A stretch of 64,000 bases of DNA from NCBI RefSeq assembly GCF_015244745.1, contig NZ_JABCQI010000007.1, forward strand, positions 1 to 64,000, written 5' to 3'. Made by a program: the position numbers and the translations under genes. The notes under the pieces are model-generated. The model made no database searches, was not told where the DNA came from, and saw only the letters and a program-made list of their open reading frames with translations. Below, piece after piece: positions 7,824-16,863 of the stretch; positions within the stretch are counted from its first letter, which is position 1, and each line of letters starts with the position of its first letter. This stretch comes from Gluconobacter cadivus (lineage in GTDB: Bacteria; Pseudomonadota; Alphaproteobacteria; Acetobacterales; Acetobacteraceae).

Positions 7824-9833
7824 TTATAAATGGGGCTCAGTCAGGCCCGGTCGGCCGGTTTCGATATGTCCTGACAGTTGCAGCACTATGTTGGTCCGTT
7901 GAGTCGATAGAATCTCCAGATCGTACCAGTATGAAGCTGGGGCAATATCCCATTGGATTGTTTGGATTTCTGCAGGGGACAGAGAAACCGTGCGGAGGCT
8001 GGCAGCATGTTTTTCGTTAATATGAAAGGTCTGGACCTTGGACGTTGTATTACGAAGACATAAAAGTAGTGCGCCTAATTTATGATCATATTGAAGCGTC
8101 GTCTCAGGAAATTCTTTCCCTCTCAAGTAACGATAGAAGCCATTGGGACCGTGAACTGTGATCGCTTCCATATCGGAAGGTTTTACAGGAACAAGAAGGC
8201 TTGTTCGGGCATCGAGGGTGTAATGTCGGGCGGTACCGTTGGTACGAACCCGAAAAACAGCGCCCTGGGAACCAGTATTTGTCAGTTTGAGGGTATCTGG
8301 CATCAGAAAATCAGCGTGCAAATCATAGGGTAATGCACGGGCCGGACGTTGGCCTGCCTCCTGTCGGGGCAGTTTCTGGACTGTCGGGACGACCGGATGG
8401 GGAAGCACGCAGGAGCGTCGGGTTTCGGGGAGATAGTCGTCCGTGTTCGGAAGGTTTGCAGTCCATGTGCGATCTGTCTGGGCGAAGTCGAACACGGATG
8501 TCAGGTCGCCGCAGACGCTGCGACGCCACGGTGTAATATTCGGGCATTTAACGCCAAACCGTGCTTCAAGAAAGCGCAGAACGGAGGTGTGATCGAACAC
8601 CTGCGAATTGACCCAGCCGCCTTTTGTCCAGGGCGAAACGATGATGGCGGGGACGCGCGGTCCCAGTCCGACCGGAACATCGTGATAGGACTCTCCCTGC
8701 GTTGAGACGGTCCCGCCGCCCTGCTCCGGTGTCAGCGCGGGGACCGGAGCAGGAACGTGATCGAAAAACCCGTCATTTTCATCGTAATTGAGAATAAAGA
8801 CGGTGCGTGACCAGACGTCGGGATGGCGGACGAAGACGTCCATGAGCTGGGAAATGAGATGTTCGCCGTAGCCGGGTGGGGCGTTGGGGTGTTCGCTCAA
8901 TGCTGTGGGCGGGACGATCCATGAGACCTGCGGCAGGCGTCCTTCCGAGATGTCGCGTTCGAATTCGGCAACAAGGTAACGGCCTTCGGTCGTGTGCATG
9001 TCGGCTTCGGTGGAGCCGGGAACGATCTGTCGTGCGCGGCGATACTGCCAGGATGCCGGGTCGAGGTTGCGAAACTGCGCGAAGGACGCCAGCGGGTTGT
9101 CGCCGAAATTGTCGTATTCCTGATAGACGCGCCAAGAAATGCCCGCGTCCTGAAGTTTTTCCGGATAGGTGTCCCAGCGAAAGGGTGTGAAATCGGGATG
9201 GTCATGGGCCATGTCGGCCGACCAGTTCCCGTCATCCACATTCTCAACGGCCTGTTTGCCGGAATGGCCAACGGCCAGACCGCTCGTTCCAGAAAACAGG
9301 AAGAGGCGGTTGGGATTGGTCGGGCCGAAAAGGGAGGCGTGATAGGCGTCGCAGATCGTGAAGGCATCGGCGAGGGCGTAATAATACGGGATTTCAGCGC
9401 GAGTAAAATGCCCCATGGTCATGGGCCCCTTGTGAGAGATCCATGTGTTCCAGTCGTTCCATGCGGCCTGGGTGCCTTTCCAGCTATGGTCGAGACTGGC
9501 GAGGCAGGCGCTGGAGGTGTGGGCCGTGTTGAACAGGAACGGGAGAACGGTGCCTCCCTTTCCGTCCGGCTGAGCAAAGACGCTGCTGCCGTCCGGCAGG
9601 CTTGCAGCGCGGGGGTCTGCGTAGCCGCGAACTCCCTGAAGACAGCCGAAATAGTGATCGAAAGACCGGTTTTCCTGCATCAGGATGACGACATGTTCCA
9701 CGTCCTGAATCGTGCCTGTGACGGTATGCGGCGCGATGGCGAGGGCACGCTTCAGGTTCTCCGGCAGAAGGGCCGCCGCCGCGGTGGCGGAGCCGAACCG
9801 GAGAAACTGTCGACGGCTGGGGGAACGTGGCAT
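7824..9833 (-). CDS. Phospholipase C, phosphocholine-specific type (Tat-exported)
   Basis: 669 residues, close to the bacterial PLC/acid phosphatase family length. It starts with a twin-arginine signal (S-R-R-Q-F-L at 6-11). The metal site of the alkaline-phosphatase-like fold is visible at E-N-R-S-F-D-H-Y-F near residue 54 and at N-Y-D-E-N-D-G-F-F-D-H-V near 360. Two C-terminal beta domains (DUF756 type) complete the architecture. The enzyme releases phosphorylated head groups from phospholipids in the periplasm. It begins 29 bases after a TBDR gene on the same strand and is therefore probably co-transcribed with it. Substrate choice (choline, other head groups, phosphate esters) cannot be settled from sequence alone. 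Confidence 0.87.
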   Translation of the reverse strand: MPRSPSRRQFLRFGSATAAAALLPENLKRALAIAPHTVTGTIQDVEHVVILMQENRSFDHYFGCLQGVRGYADPRAASLPDGSSVFAQPDGKGGTVLPFLFNTAHTSSACLASLDHSWKGTQAAWNDWNTWISHKGPMTMGHFTRAEIPYYYALADAFTICDAYHASLFGPTNPNRLFLFSGTSGLAVGHSGKQAVENVDDGNWSADMAHDHPDFTPFRWDTYPEKLQDAGISWRVYQEYDNFGDNPLASFAQFRNLDPASWQYRRARQIVPGSTEADMHTTEGRYLVAEFERDISEGRLPQVSWIVPPTALSEHPNAPPGYGEHLISQLMDVFVRHPDVWSRTVFILNYDENDGFFDHVPAPVPALTPEQGGGTVSTQGESYHDVPVGLGPRVPAIIVSPWTKGGWVNSQVFDHTSVLRFLEARFGVKCPNITPWRRSVCGDLTSVFDFAQTDRTWTANLPNTDDYLPETRRSCVLPHPVVPTVQKLPRQEAGQRPARALPYDLHADFLMPDTLKLTNTGSQGAVFRVRTNGTARHYTLDARTSLLVPVKPSDMEAITVHGPNGFYRYLRGKEFPETTLQYDHKLGALLLCLRNTTSKVQTFHINEKHAASLRTVSLSPAEIQTIQWDIAPASYWYDLEILSTQRTNIVLQLSGHIETGRPGLTEPHL

Positions 9834-9862
9834 CAGGGCGTCATCCGTGAAGAGGTCAGCGA

Positions 9863-12253
9863 TCAGAAGAAGTGCTTGCGCAGGGTGAAGAACACCATGC
9901 GGGGCGCACCGGCCTGAAGAGTCTGGAGGCTGCCGGACGGGTCGCTGACGGCAAAGCCCGTGCTGCCGACGGTGGCGACATAGCGTTTGTCGAACAGGTT
10001 GGTGACGTTGATCTGGGCGTCCAGACCATGCAGCACCCAGTTATGGCTGTGGAAGCGATAGCCGACATTCAGGTTGAAAATGTCGTTCGGCTTGATCCAC
10101 TGGTCGTTCGTATAGGTGTAGGTTCTGCGGCCCTGATACTGCATGCCGACATTGCCCCAGATCGAGCCGTCGTCGTAGCTGAGCTGTACGTTGGCCAGAT
10201 TGCGCGGCATGGCAACCACGCTCTTGCCCTTGGTGGCGTAGGTCACGCCGCCGGTCGTCAGGTTGTCGTCATAGGTGGACTGGTTGTAGGCGTATGAGGC
10301 ATAAATCGACCAGTTATCGGTGAAATGATAGTTGAAGGCGGCGTCGATGCCGCGTGCCGTGACACCACCGACATTGCTCAGGATGCTGGCATAGCCCTGA
10401 ACGTTCGTTCCGCTGGACACGGGCGAGATGGAGGCGAGGCGGTTTTCGAACTCGATGTAATAGCCGGTCAGAGACGCCTGAATGCGGTGGTCGTGGTAGC
10501 GGTAGCCGATTTCTTCGCTGTAGGACATTTCAGGATGCAGCGAATTCTTGGCCGCTGCATACGCTGCGGTCGTCATTGCAAACGGACTGGTGGCGCCAGT
10601 CGTGGAATTGTCGAAGGCCGCCATGTTGCGGGCGAAATCGGCGAAAATTTCGTTATGACGGTTGATGCGGTAATTGCCGCCAAGCTGCGGCAGGAAGCCG
10701 TTGGCTGACGTAATGGACCCTCCGGCATAGGTGTTGGCAACCGGGGTGCCCATGTAGTTGCCTTCAAGCTGGCGGGCATGATTGTCGACGACCAGCGACT
10801 TGAAGCCGTAATTCAGCTTGAAGGCCGGAGTGATCTGCCAGGTGTCCTGAAGATGAAACTGGTATGTCTTGGTATTAAACGCGCTTTGCCATTGCGTGGC
10901 GAACGGATTGTTGCGGAACCAGTGGACTGAACTACCAGTATAGCCGCTTTCGCTAAGCGGATAAAAACGGCGAGCCTGCTCGAAGTCGTTGTTTTCGAAC
11001 CAGAAGCCGCCATCAATTGTGTGGTTGGCGATCTTGTAGGTCAAGCCGCCGATAAAGCCTTCGCGATGGATGTCATATTCGGTGGTTCGCACCGAAATGG
11101 GCGAGCCGCCGAGTGAGTCAGGCGTGGGTTCGTAAGGTGTGGCGTAAATGCCCTCGCCGGTATTGGTATGACCGTAAACCGTGGCATAGCCCTTGAGGCG
11201 GCTGGTAATGTCGAAGTCCAGACGTCCATAACCCAGCGCGTCCTGACGCAGACCAGCGGAGTTGTAATAGGACTGGTCCTGATTGGTGATGCCCTGCGGG
11301 AAGGCCGTACCGTTCTGATAGGCCCGGGCGATCTGCTTGGCCAGTCCGTAGTCGTTGGTGATGTTATCGACGTTGTAGCCGCGGGTATGGATCAGTTGCA
11401 GGGACAGATCCTGATAATCGTTTTCCGCGCGCTGACTGTAATCGCCGAACAGGGTCAGCTTAACCTTCTCACCCAGCGGCTGGATGAACTTGGCGTTTGC
11501 CTGCTGTTGCTGCTGGATGCCGTCGCCTTTCCACTTGTTGGCGTCCTGATAATCATAAGAGACGTAAAGCCGTCCGCCGCCCGGCAGCGTGCCGGAATTG
11601 ACGCGGGCAAATGTGCGCCACGTGCCGTAGGACCCGACCGTTCCGGCAACGTCCACACCATATTTCGTGGTGGGATCAATAGACGTAAATTCGAGAGCGC
11701 CACCAAGATCGTTCGAAGCCGCAACGCCGACTGATCCTGCTCCCTGGGCGAGGGTTGCGGGGCCGTTGTTTTCGGTTTGCAGGGCGCGGCCGATCGACAG
11801 GCCGTTATCGTTGCCATAGGCGAGATTCCCGAGCGGAATACCATCCATCGTGAAGCCCAGACGGCTCTGGTCGAAGCCACGAATAATGATCTGCTGCGAC
11901 CATTCGTAAGCGCCCAACGGGTCTGAAGACGTGAACATGACGCCGGGAAGTTTCGAGAGCGTCTTCAGAGGGCTGGTGCCGGGGGCGACTTCCTGCAGCG
12001 CCAGACGAGAAAGCGTCTGGGTTTCACGCGAAGCACCCGAGCCGAGAACGACAATGGATTCTGATTTGTTGGAAACGGTGGCTTCAGGCGCGGCGCTTTT
12101 TTTAGCGGCAGGCTTCTGAGGGGCTGTCCGGGGTGTCCTGTGCTGGGATGTGTCTCCGTGGGGGGATGTTTTCGCAGGGACCGGAGCTGCATGGGCACTG
12201 TAGAAGACCAACGAACTCAGACAGGTGGTGAGCAGGACACCATTCTTTTTCAT
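9863..12253 (-). CDS. TonB-dependent outer-membrane receptor
   Basis: About 796 residues from the preferred ATG, which gives a clean signal peptide (M-K-K-N-G-V-L-L..., cleavage after S-A-H-A). In-frame ATG and TTG codons at 12271 and 12274 are alternatives. A TonB-box-like segment (S-E-S-I-V-V-L-G) precedes the plug, whose signature I-I-I-R-G-F-D is present. The barrel ends in an aromatic residue (L-R-K-H-F-F). The first third is rich in Q, P, A and K as in other acetic acid bacteria. Being first in an operon with a phospholipase C suggests uptake of something freed from lipids, or a phosphate-related ligand, rather than an ordinary siderophore; this is inference. Confidence 0.9.
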   Translation of the reverse strand: MKKNGVLLTTCLSSLVFYSAHAAPVPAKTSPHGDTSQHRTPRTAPQKPAAKKSAAPEATVSNKSESIVVLGSGASRETQTLSRLALQEVAPGTSPLKTLSKLPGVMFTSSDPLGAYEWSQQIIIRGFDQSRLGFTMDGIPLGNLAYGNDNGLSIGRALQTENNGPATLAQGAGSVGVAASNDLGGALEFTSIDPTTKYGVDVAGTVGSYGTWRTFARVNSGTLPGGGRLYVSYDYQDANKWKGDGIQQQQQANAKFIQPLGEKVKLTLFGDYSQRAENDYQDLSLQLIHTRGYNVDNITNDYGLAKQIARAYQNGTAFPQGITNQDQSYYNSAGLRQDALGYGRLDFDITSRLKGYATVYGHTNTGEGIYATPYEPTPDSLGGSPISVRTTEYDIHREGFIGGLTYKIANHTIDGGFWFENNDFEQARRFYPLSESGYTGSSVHWFRNNPFATQWQSAFNTKTYQFHLQDTWQITPAFKLNYGFKSLVVDNHARQLEGNYMGTPVANTYAGGSITSANGFLPQLGGNYRINRHNEIFADFARNMAAFDNSTTGATSPFAMTTAAYAAAKNSLHPEMSYSEEIGYRYHDHRIQASLTGYYIEFENRLASISPVSSGTNVQGYASILSNVGGVTARGIDAAFNYHFTDNWSIYASYAYNQSTYDDNLTTGGVTYATKGKSVVAMPRNLANVQLSYDDGSIWGNVGMQYQGRRTYTYTNDQWIKPNDIFNLNVGYRFHSHNWVLHGLDAQINVTNLFDKRYVATVGSTGFAVSDPSGSLQTLQAGAPRMVFFTLRKHFF

Positions 12254-12274
12254 TTCGCGTTTTCCCGGCATCAA

Positions 12275-12921
12275 GAAAATAAAATCTGGGCAGTGATAAC
12301 GCGGCGAACATTATGTTCGCGTATCTGTGATGTCGTGTAATAGTTTCATGAAAAATATGTTTCATAAATATTGCACATTTATAAATTTATAATTATTAAA
12401 TACCATAGGATTTTAATTTATAATTCTGCTTTATTGGAGATTTTTCTTCTCATAGTTAGCGGCTCGCCTCAGTACGAGGCATCTTTCAGAGCCTATGAGG
12501 TGTTGAATGGCGCAGAGAAGTGTAGAGTTTTTTGTAAGTAATATGATGCTGTCTGTATTTTCTGAAGATGCATGATCGGTCTGTAAACCTCCACGTGAGG
12601 CGGTTCATCCGAACAGCAAAATCCCGTCTCGGACTCTGCAACGGACCATATCAGCGATTTTCTCGCCCCACCAAAACCGGGACGAAATGACGATCCAATC
12701 CTCTGAACTCGCTCCTTGGTAGACGACGGCTCAACTCTCCTCTGTTAGGCAAAAGGCGGCGTCCGGCAGGTTCTGTTCAAACAGTTAAAAAGTCAGGGTC
12801 CTGCTTTGGACACGAGCTTTTCGACGCACGGACATTCGAGTTCATCACAAGAAGGCAAGAATGGTCGTGAAGCAGTTGGCCGATCATGTAGACCCGACCA
12901 GCTTTCTATCGTCAGTGCCAG
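12275..12921. other. Promoter region and unassigned sequence upstream of the TBDR
   Basis: The part nearest the receptor (about 12290-12450) is very AT-rich and contains GTTTCAT twice, 16 bases apart (near 12340 and 12356). It most likely holds the promoter of the TBDR-phospholipase operon. The part from about 12480 to 12921 is of ordinary composition but carries no frame I can assign. Short frames there lack ribosome binding sites and known motifs. It may be old mobile-element debris. Confidence 0.4.
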
Positions 12922-13536
12922 TCAGGCAACCATATCGAACGCGGCATCCCCACAGGCATTCGCTTCGTCGATTGTCAGAAGCAGCCGGACACGCTCCGGC
13001 ACCGGGCGGAATGAAAGAGGGGGTGAGCGATGGAGAATTTTCTCCGCCTCGTCCCACCCCGGAAAATGCTTCCCCTTGAGGAAAACGACTGCCCCTGTCG
13101 GAGCCTCCTGCACAGTCTGTCCCTCATCAGCAGTCCACTGAACTCCCGGCCCGACATAAGCCCGAAGCAGCCGCAGATCCACACAATCCACGTGGAATTT
13201 CCGGCAACTATCCGTGGTGATTTTCTCCAGCCGGACACGCAGATTCCGGTGTCCGGACACCGCGCTGTAAACTTCCGCAAGCTCAAGCATGTCCGGAATC
13301 AGAAGCCGCGCTGACTCCGGACAATGCGGAGTAAGCTGTGCGGCCATTTCGGACAGAGCCCCCTTTGCCATAAGCAGACGCGGCCCCGTCACAAGATAGG
13401 CTGACGCTGCCGCCGTCAGAGTTGGTGACACGACCATCGGGTGCATCTCAAGGCTGCGATGCGCAGACAGGATGCCACTGAACGGCAACTGGCGCTCCAG
13501 ACGGCGGCGTGTCGGACAGACAGACATCGCAGACAA
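12922..13536 (-). CDS. DUF1826 domain protein, zinc-regulon associated
   Basis: 204 residues matching the length and pattern of DUF1826 proteins, which are typically found beside COG0523 GTPases. Visible features are a central V-D-C-V-D-L-R-L-L-R-A-Y-V-G-P-G block near residue 120 and H-F-P-G-W near 160. The family's biochemical role is not established. It is divergent from the CobW-type gene, and the two starts are 83 bases apart with a Zur-like palindrome between them, so both should be induced by zinc shortage. Confidence 0.78.
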   Translation of the reverse strand: MSAMSVCPTRRRLERQLPFSGILSAHRSLEMHPMVVSPTLTAAASAYLVTGPRLLMAKGALSEMAAQLTPHCPESARLLIPDMLELAEVYSAVSGHRNLRVRLEKITTDSCRKFHVDCVDLRLLRAYVGPGVQWTADEGQTVQEAPTGAVVFLKGKHFPGWDEAEKILHRSPPLSFRPVPERVRLLLTIDEANACGDAAFDMVA

Positions 13537-13548
13537 TATCCCTTATCA

Positions 13549-13570
13549 TTGATATGTTATATCATATCAA
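13549..13570. promoter_or_regulatory. Zur-box-like palindrome
   Basis: TTGATATG and CATATCAA form perfect 8-bp arms around a 6-bp AT centre (TTATAT). This fits the GATATGTTATA-type operators of the zinc repressor Zur. It lies between the divergent DUF1826 and COG0523 genes, both common Zur targets, and 13 bases upstream of the DUF1826 start. Confidence 0.75.
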
Positions 13571-13619
13571 ATAATGAAGGCGGATCAACCCGCTGCAACG
13601 TCCCAAGGATTTCCTCCAC

Positions 13620-14822
13620 ATGTCGGATACTCGATTGCCCGTGACTGTCCTTTCCGGTTTTCTGGGGGCCGGCAAGACAACGCTTCTCAATCATGTCCTC
13701 AATAACCGTGCAGGGCTGAAAGTTGCCGTCATCGTCAATGACATGAGCGATGTGAATATTGATGCGGATCTCGTTCGCAATGGGGGCAGCAACCTCTCGC
13801 GAACAGACGAAAAACTGGTCGAAATGACCAACGGATGCATCTGCTGCACCCTGCGCGACGACCTTCTGACGGAAGTGGACCGGCTGGCGCAGGAAAAGCG
13901 GTTTGATTATCTCCTGATCGAGTCCACCGGCATTGCCGAGCCTCTCCCTGTGGCCGCAACTTTCGAATTCCGCGACGAGGACGGGCGCAGCCTGAGCGAC
14001 ATCGCACGCCTCGATACGATGGTGACGGTCGTGGATGCGGTGAACCTGCTCCGGGACTATGGCTCGACCGATTTTCTGCGGGACAGGGGTGAAGTCGCGG
14101 GAGAGGACGACGAACGCGCGCTTGTGGATCTCTTCGTCGATCAGATCGAGTTTGCGGACGTCATCATCCTCAACAAGATGGATACGGCCTCGCCTGAACA
14201 GGCCGAGGCGGCCCGACTGATCATCCGCTCCCTGAACGCCGATGCAAAGCTCATCGAAACACGCCAGAGCCAGGTTGCGCCGGACCAGATCCTGAATACG
14301 GGTCTTTTCGACTTCGACAGAGCACACCAGCACCCGACCTGGTTCCGGGAACTGCACGGTCATGCCGAACATCGCCCCGAGACTGAGGAATATGGCATCA
14401 CCAGCTTCGTCTACCGGGCCAAACGCCCCTTCAATCCAGAAGCTTTCGCCGCGTTCATCGGACAGTCATGGGAGGGTGTCGTCCGGGTCAAAGGCTATTT
14501 CTGGCTCGCAACCCGACCGGACTGGGTTGGCGACCTGAGCATCGCAGGCGCTCTGGCCCGCCATCAGGCTGCCGGACGCTGGTGGGCCAGCGTTCCCCAC
14601 CAGAACTGGCCGGACGACGCGGCATGGCGCACCACACTCGCAGGCTACTGGGACAACGTTTACGGAGACCGCCGTCAGGAACTCGTCTTCATAGGCGCAG
14701 GAATGGACGAAGCGGCCATCCGCGCAGCTCTGGACGATTGCCTTGTCCCGCCCTCACAGGACGAGGTGTTCATGCCCTGGCATTACGATCATCTCGCGGA
14801 TCCTTTTCCACACTGGGAATAA
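13620..14822 (+). CDS. COG0523/CobW family GTPase, probable zinc metallochaperone
   Basis: 400 residues. The P-loop is G-F-L-G-A-G-K-T at 13-20, the metal-binding G-C-I-C-C is at 72-76, E-S-T-G-I-A-E-P follows near 100, and the guanine-specificity N-K-M-D is near 180. The C-terminal CobW domain is complete. There is no His-rich loop of the UreG or HypB kind. COG0523 members with the C-x-C-C motif deliver zinc to client enzymes when zinc is scarce, and the upstream Zur-like box supports that role over a cobalamin role, as no cobalamin genes are near. An IS begins 14 bases after the stop. Confidence 0.85.
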   Translation: MSDTRLPVTVLSGFLGAGKTTLLNHVLNNRAGLKVAVIVNDMSDVNIDADLVRNGGSNLSRTDEKLVEMTNGCICCTLRDDLLTEVDRLAQEKRFDYLLIESTGIAEPLPVAATFEFRDEDGRSLSDIARLDTMVTVVDAVNLLRDYGSTDFLRDRGEVAGEDDERALVDLFVDQIEFADVIILNKMDTASPEQAEAARLIIRSLNADAKLIETRQSQVAPDQILNTGLFDFDRAHQHPTWFRELHGHAEHRPETEEYGITSFVYRAKRPFNPEAFAAFIGQSWEGVVRVKGYFWLATRPDWVGDLSIAGALARHQAAGRWWASVPHQNWPDDAAWRTTLAGYWDNVYGDRRQELVFIGAGMDEAAIRAALDDCLVPPSQDEVFMPWHYDHLADPFPHWE

Positions 14823-14836
14823 ATAAAAGTTTCTAA

Positions 14837-15582
14837 GCTCAGGACTCATAGCCAGAACATGACGGTTGCAGCGAGGCAGATGGCTGAGAGGAAGACGGTC
14901 GGGCATCTGTTATAGCATGTTGCGACCCGTCTCGAGTCTTTGAACCTGCCGAACATGATCTTGATACCTTTCTCCTCCAGGGCCTCCCTGGACCAGTCAG
15001 CGTCATAGCCCCGATCTACCAGCATCCATTCGGCTGGTAGGAGACTGTCCAGAAGGGCAGCGGCATCGGTATAATCACCGATCCGACCTGCGGCCATGAA
15101 GAAGTCGAGTGAACGCCCGTTTCGGTCGATGACGGCATGCAACCTCGTATTCATCCCGCCTTTGGTCCGCCCGCTCAGACGGCCTGGGCCCCCTTGTTTA
15201 ACCGCAGGCTCGAAGCTGTGCGATATGCCTTGAGATAGGTCGCATCAATCATGATCGTCTGAGGCTCCGCCTTGTCAGTGGCCAATCCGTCGATCATGCG
15301 AATGAATGTCCCCATAGCACTCCAGCGCTTCCAGCGGTTGTAGAGCGTCTTGTGTGAACCGTACTCCCGGGGTGCATCACGCCAGCACAGACCATTTCGT
15401 TTCACGAAAATGATCCCGCTCAACACACGACGGTCATCAACGAGAGGTTTGCCATAGCTCTTCGGGAAAAGGGGCCGCAGACGATCCATCTGCTCGTCCG
15501 GCAGCCAATACAGATCACTCCTCTTCAGTCTCCTCAGGAAGACTGAATTACATCCTGCCGTCCAGATCAATGCGTCCTGGGC
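14837..15582 (-). mobile_element. IS5-family (IS1031/IS12528-like) insertion sequence, defective
   Basis: A 746-bp element. Imperfect terminal inverted repeats are GCTCAGGACTCAT (left end) and GCCCAGGACGCAT (right end, read inward). Both flanks carry CTAA (14833-14836 and 15583-15586), a 4-bp target duplication that fixes the boundaries exactly. Its single transposase gene, on the minus strand, is damaged. The retained duplication suggests that the element jumped in once and decayed in place, or was mobilised by an intact relative elsewhere. Confidence 0.88.
14846..15528 (-). pseudogene. IS1031-type transposase, frameshifted and internally deleted
   Basis: The N-terminal part is recognisable from (L)-K-R-S-D-L-Y-W-L-P-D-E-Q-M onward; the codon where the initiator Met usually stands is CTG. 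The first frame ends at 15175 with L-N-K-G-A-Q-A-V. The continuation G-P-G-R-L-S-G-R-T-K-G-G-M-N-T-R is one base out of register at a GGGGG run. Near the end, E-E-K-G-I-K is joined directly to I-M-F-G-R. About 27 residues that carry the last catalytic Glu in relatives (the R-R-N-R-I-E region) are missing in frame. The first two catalytic Asp contexts (M-I-D-A-T-Y and L-V-D-R-G-Y-D) remain. The slip could be programmed; the deletion is clearly disabling. Confidence 0.85.
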
Positions 15583-16844
15583 CTAAAATGTGTTGGGAAA
15601 ACCAGCGATGTTCCATGCAATGTGTGCTGCCCGATAACGCGACGGGCCAGAACTTCCGGATCATGCGACGACAGAGTGCGAACATCGCGCCAGTACTGAT
15701 CGAAATCGGCTGCCCATGCCGTTCCACGACCTCCTGCGAGTTCAAAAATACGCGGCGTAATCTCAAGAGCGGTCCGGGATGCAAAAGTCCGGAGCGAGAG
15801 TGTCTCAAGGGCGATTTTGCTACGTTCATCGTCCGTCAGTTCGCGGCGACGCTCCCAACCGGCCTGAACTGTCTGGATGGTGGTGTCGAAATAAGCGCGA
15901 GCAGCCTGGGCTTCCACCCAATACTGACCGAATTCTGCCTGTATGAACGGATCGTCTGCGGATACCGTGGCACCGGCAGACGTGCCCTGACGTCGACCGC
16001 TCAAAGTATACTCCCGCACGCGCTCCAGTGCTCCCAGCGTTCGTCCGATAAAAACAGCCGAATAAAAGATGGCTCCAAAACTTGCCCAAAGCGGCAGAGG
16101 CCCAGTCTGACCCGGGCCATGGGACCAGTGGAGAACTTCTTCAGGTAGAATTCTGACATTATCAAATTCAATCGTTCCGGAATCAGCTCCGCGCAAACCA
16201 ATAGGATTCCAGTCATCGTGAAACGTCAGACCCTCACGGCTGGTCGGAATGACTGAATAGATATAGCGGTCGCGATCAGGATGAATGGCAAGAACAGTCG
16301 TGATTTCTGCCAGCGGGGCACCTGTATTCCATTTCTTTATGCCGCTGATTGTGAAGCCGCCTTCAGGATGATGTTGGGCCACGAAGTCCTTGTTCACATA
16401 TTGCGTCACATTCCCCCAAAGCCAGCGTGACTGCGTTGAGCGTTTTACGAAATCAGCATTTTTATCCGTATAGTCGGCAAGTAACGGCACGAGTGAATTA
16501 TAGAAGTGAAATCCAAGAAGCGCTGCTGTGGAGCCGTCAACTTTGGCAATTTCCAACACGCTCTGAGCCGCGTCCTGCAATGTGCCGCCGCCGCCGCCGA
16601 GCGCTTTTGGATAGAGCAGACTTACCAGTCCGCTCTCACGCAGGCGGCGGATCTGGTCGACAGGTCGCTGCCCGTCATGATCCCGGTCAATGGCACCCGC
16701 CTGAAACTCCGCAGCAAGTTCACGGGCGCGTGCAACCCAGTCTTCAGGATAGGTTTCGACTATTTTGGGACGTGTCGCAGCAACAAGGGCATTCCGCGCC
16801 GCGGCAACCGGAAACAGAGTATTGATGGTGTTCATGGTGTCCAA
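15567..16844 (-). CDS. DszC/SfnB-like flavin-dependent monooxygenase (acyl-CoA dehydrogenase fold)
   Basis: 425 residues of the acyl-CoA dehydrogenase superfamily, closest in pattern to the reduced-flavin-dependent sulfur oxygenases (DszC, SfnB/SfnC). Visible are the N-terminal helical domain with a glycine-rich L-G-G-G-G-G turn near residue 84, a middle beta domain with G-I-K-K-W-N-T-G near 167, and a C-terminal four-helix domain. Relatives oxidise organosulfur compounds such as sulfones with FMNH2 and oxygen. It is the last gene of an operon. The IS right end cuts in just after V-F-P-T-H-F, so the final residues R-P-R-T-H and the stop are IS-encoded. The conserved L-x-G near the C-terminus is still present, so activity may survive. 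Confidence 0.75.
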   Translation of the reverse strand: MDTMNTINTLFPVAAARNALVAATRPKIVETYPEDWVARARELAAEFQAGAIDRDHDGQRPVDQIRRLRESGLVSLLYPKALGGGGGTLQDAAQSVLEIAKVDGSTAALLGFHFYNSLVPLLADYTDKNADFVKRSTQSRWLWGNVTQYVNKDFVAQHHPEGGFTISGIKKWNTGAPLAEITTVLAIHPDRDRYIYSVIPTSREGLTFHDDWNPIGLRGADSGTIEFDNVRILPEEVLHWSHGPGQTGPLPLWASFGAIFYSAVFIGRTLGALERVREYTLSGRRQGTSAGATVSADDPFIQAEFGQYWVEAQAARAYFDTTIQTVQAGWERRRELTDDERSKIALETLSLRTFASRTALEITPRIFELAGGRGTAWAADFDQYWRDVRTLSSHDPEVLARRVIGQHTLHGTSLVFPTHFRPRTH

Positions 16845-16863
16845 GCCTTGATGATATGAAGGA

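Noticed and set aside
12806..13141. Short plus-strand frames overlapping the end of the DUF1826 gene
   Set aside because: No motif and no ribosome binding site, and they run antisense into a recognised gene.
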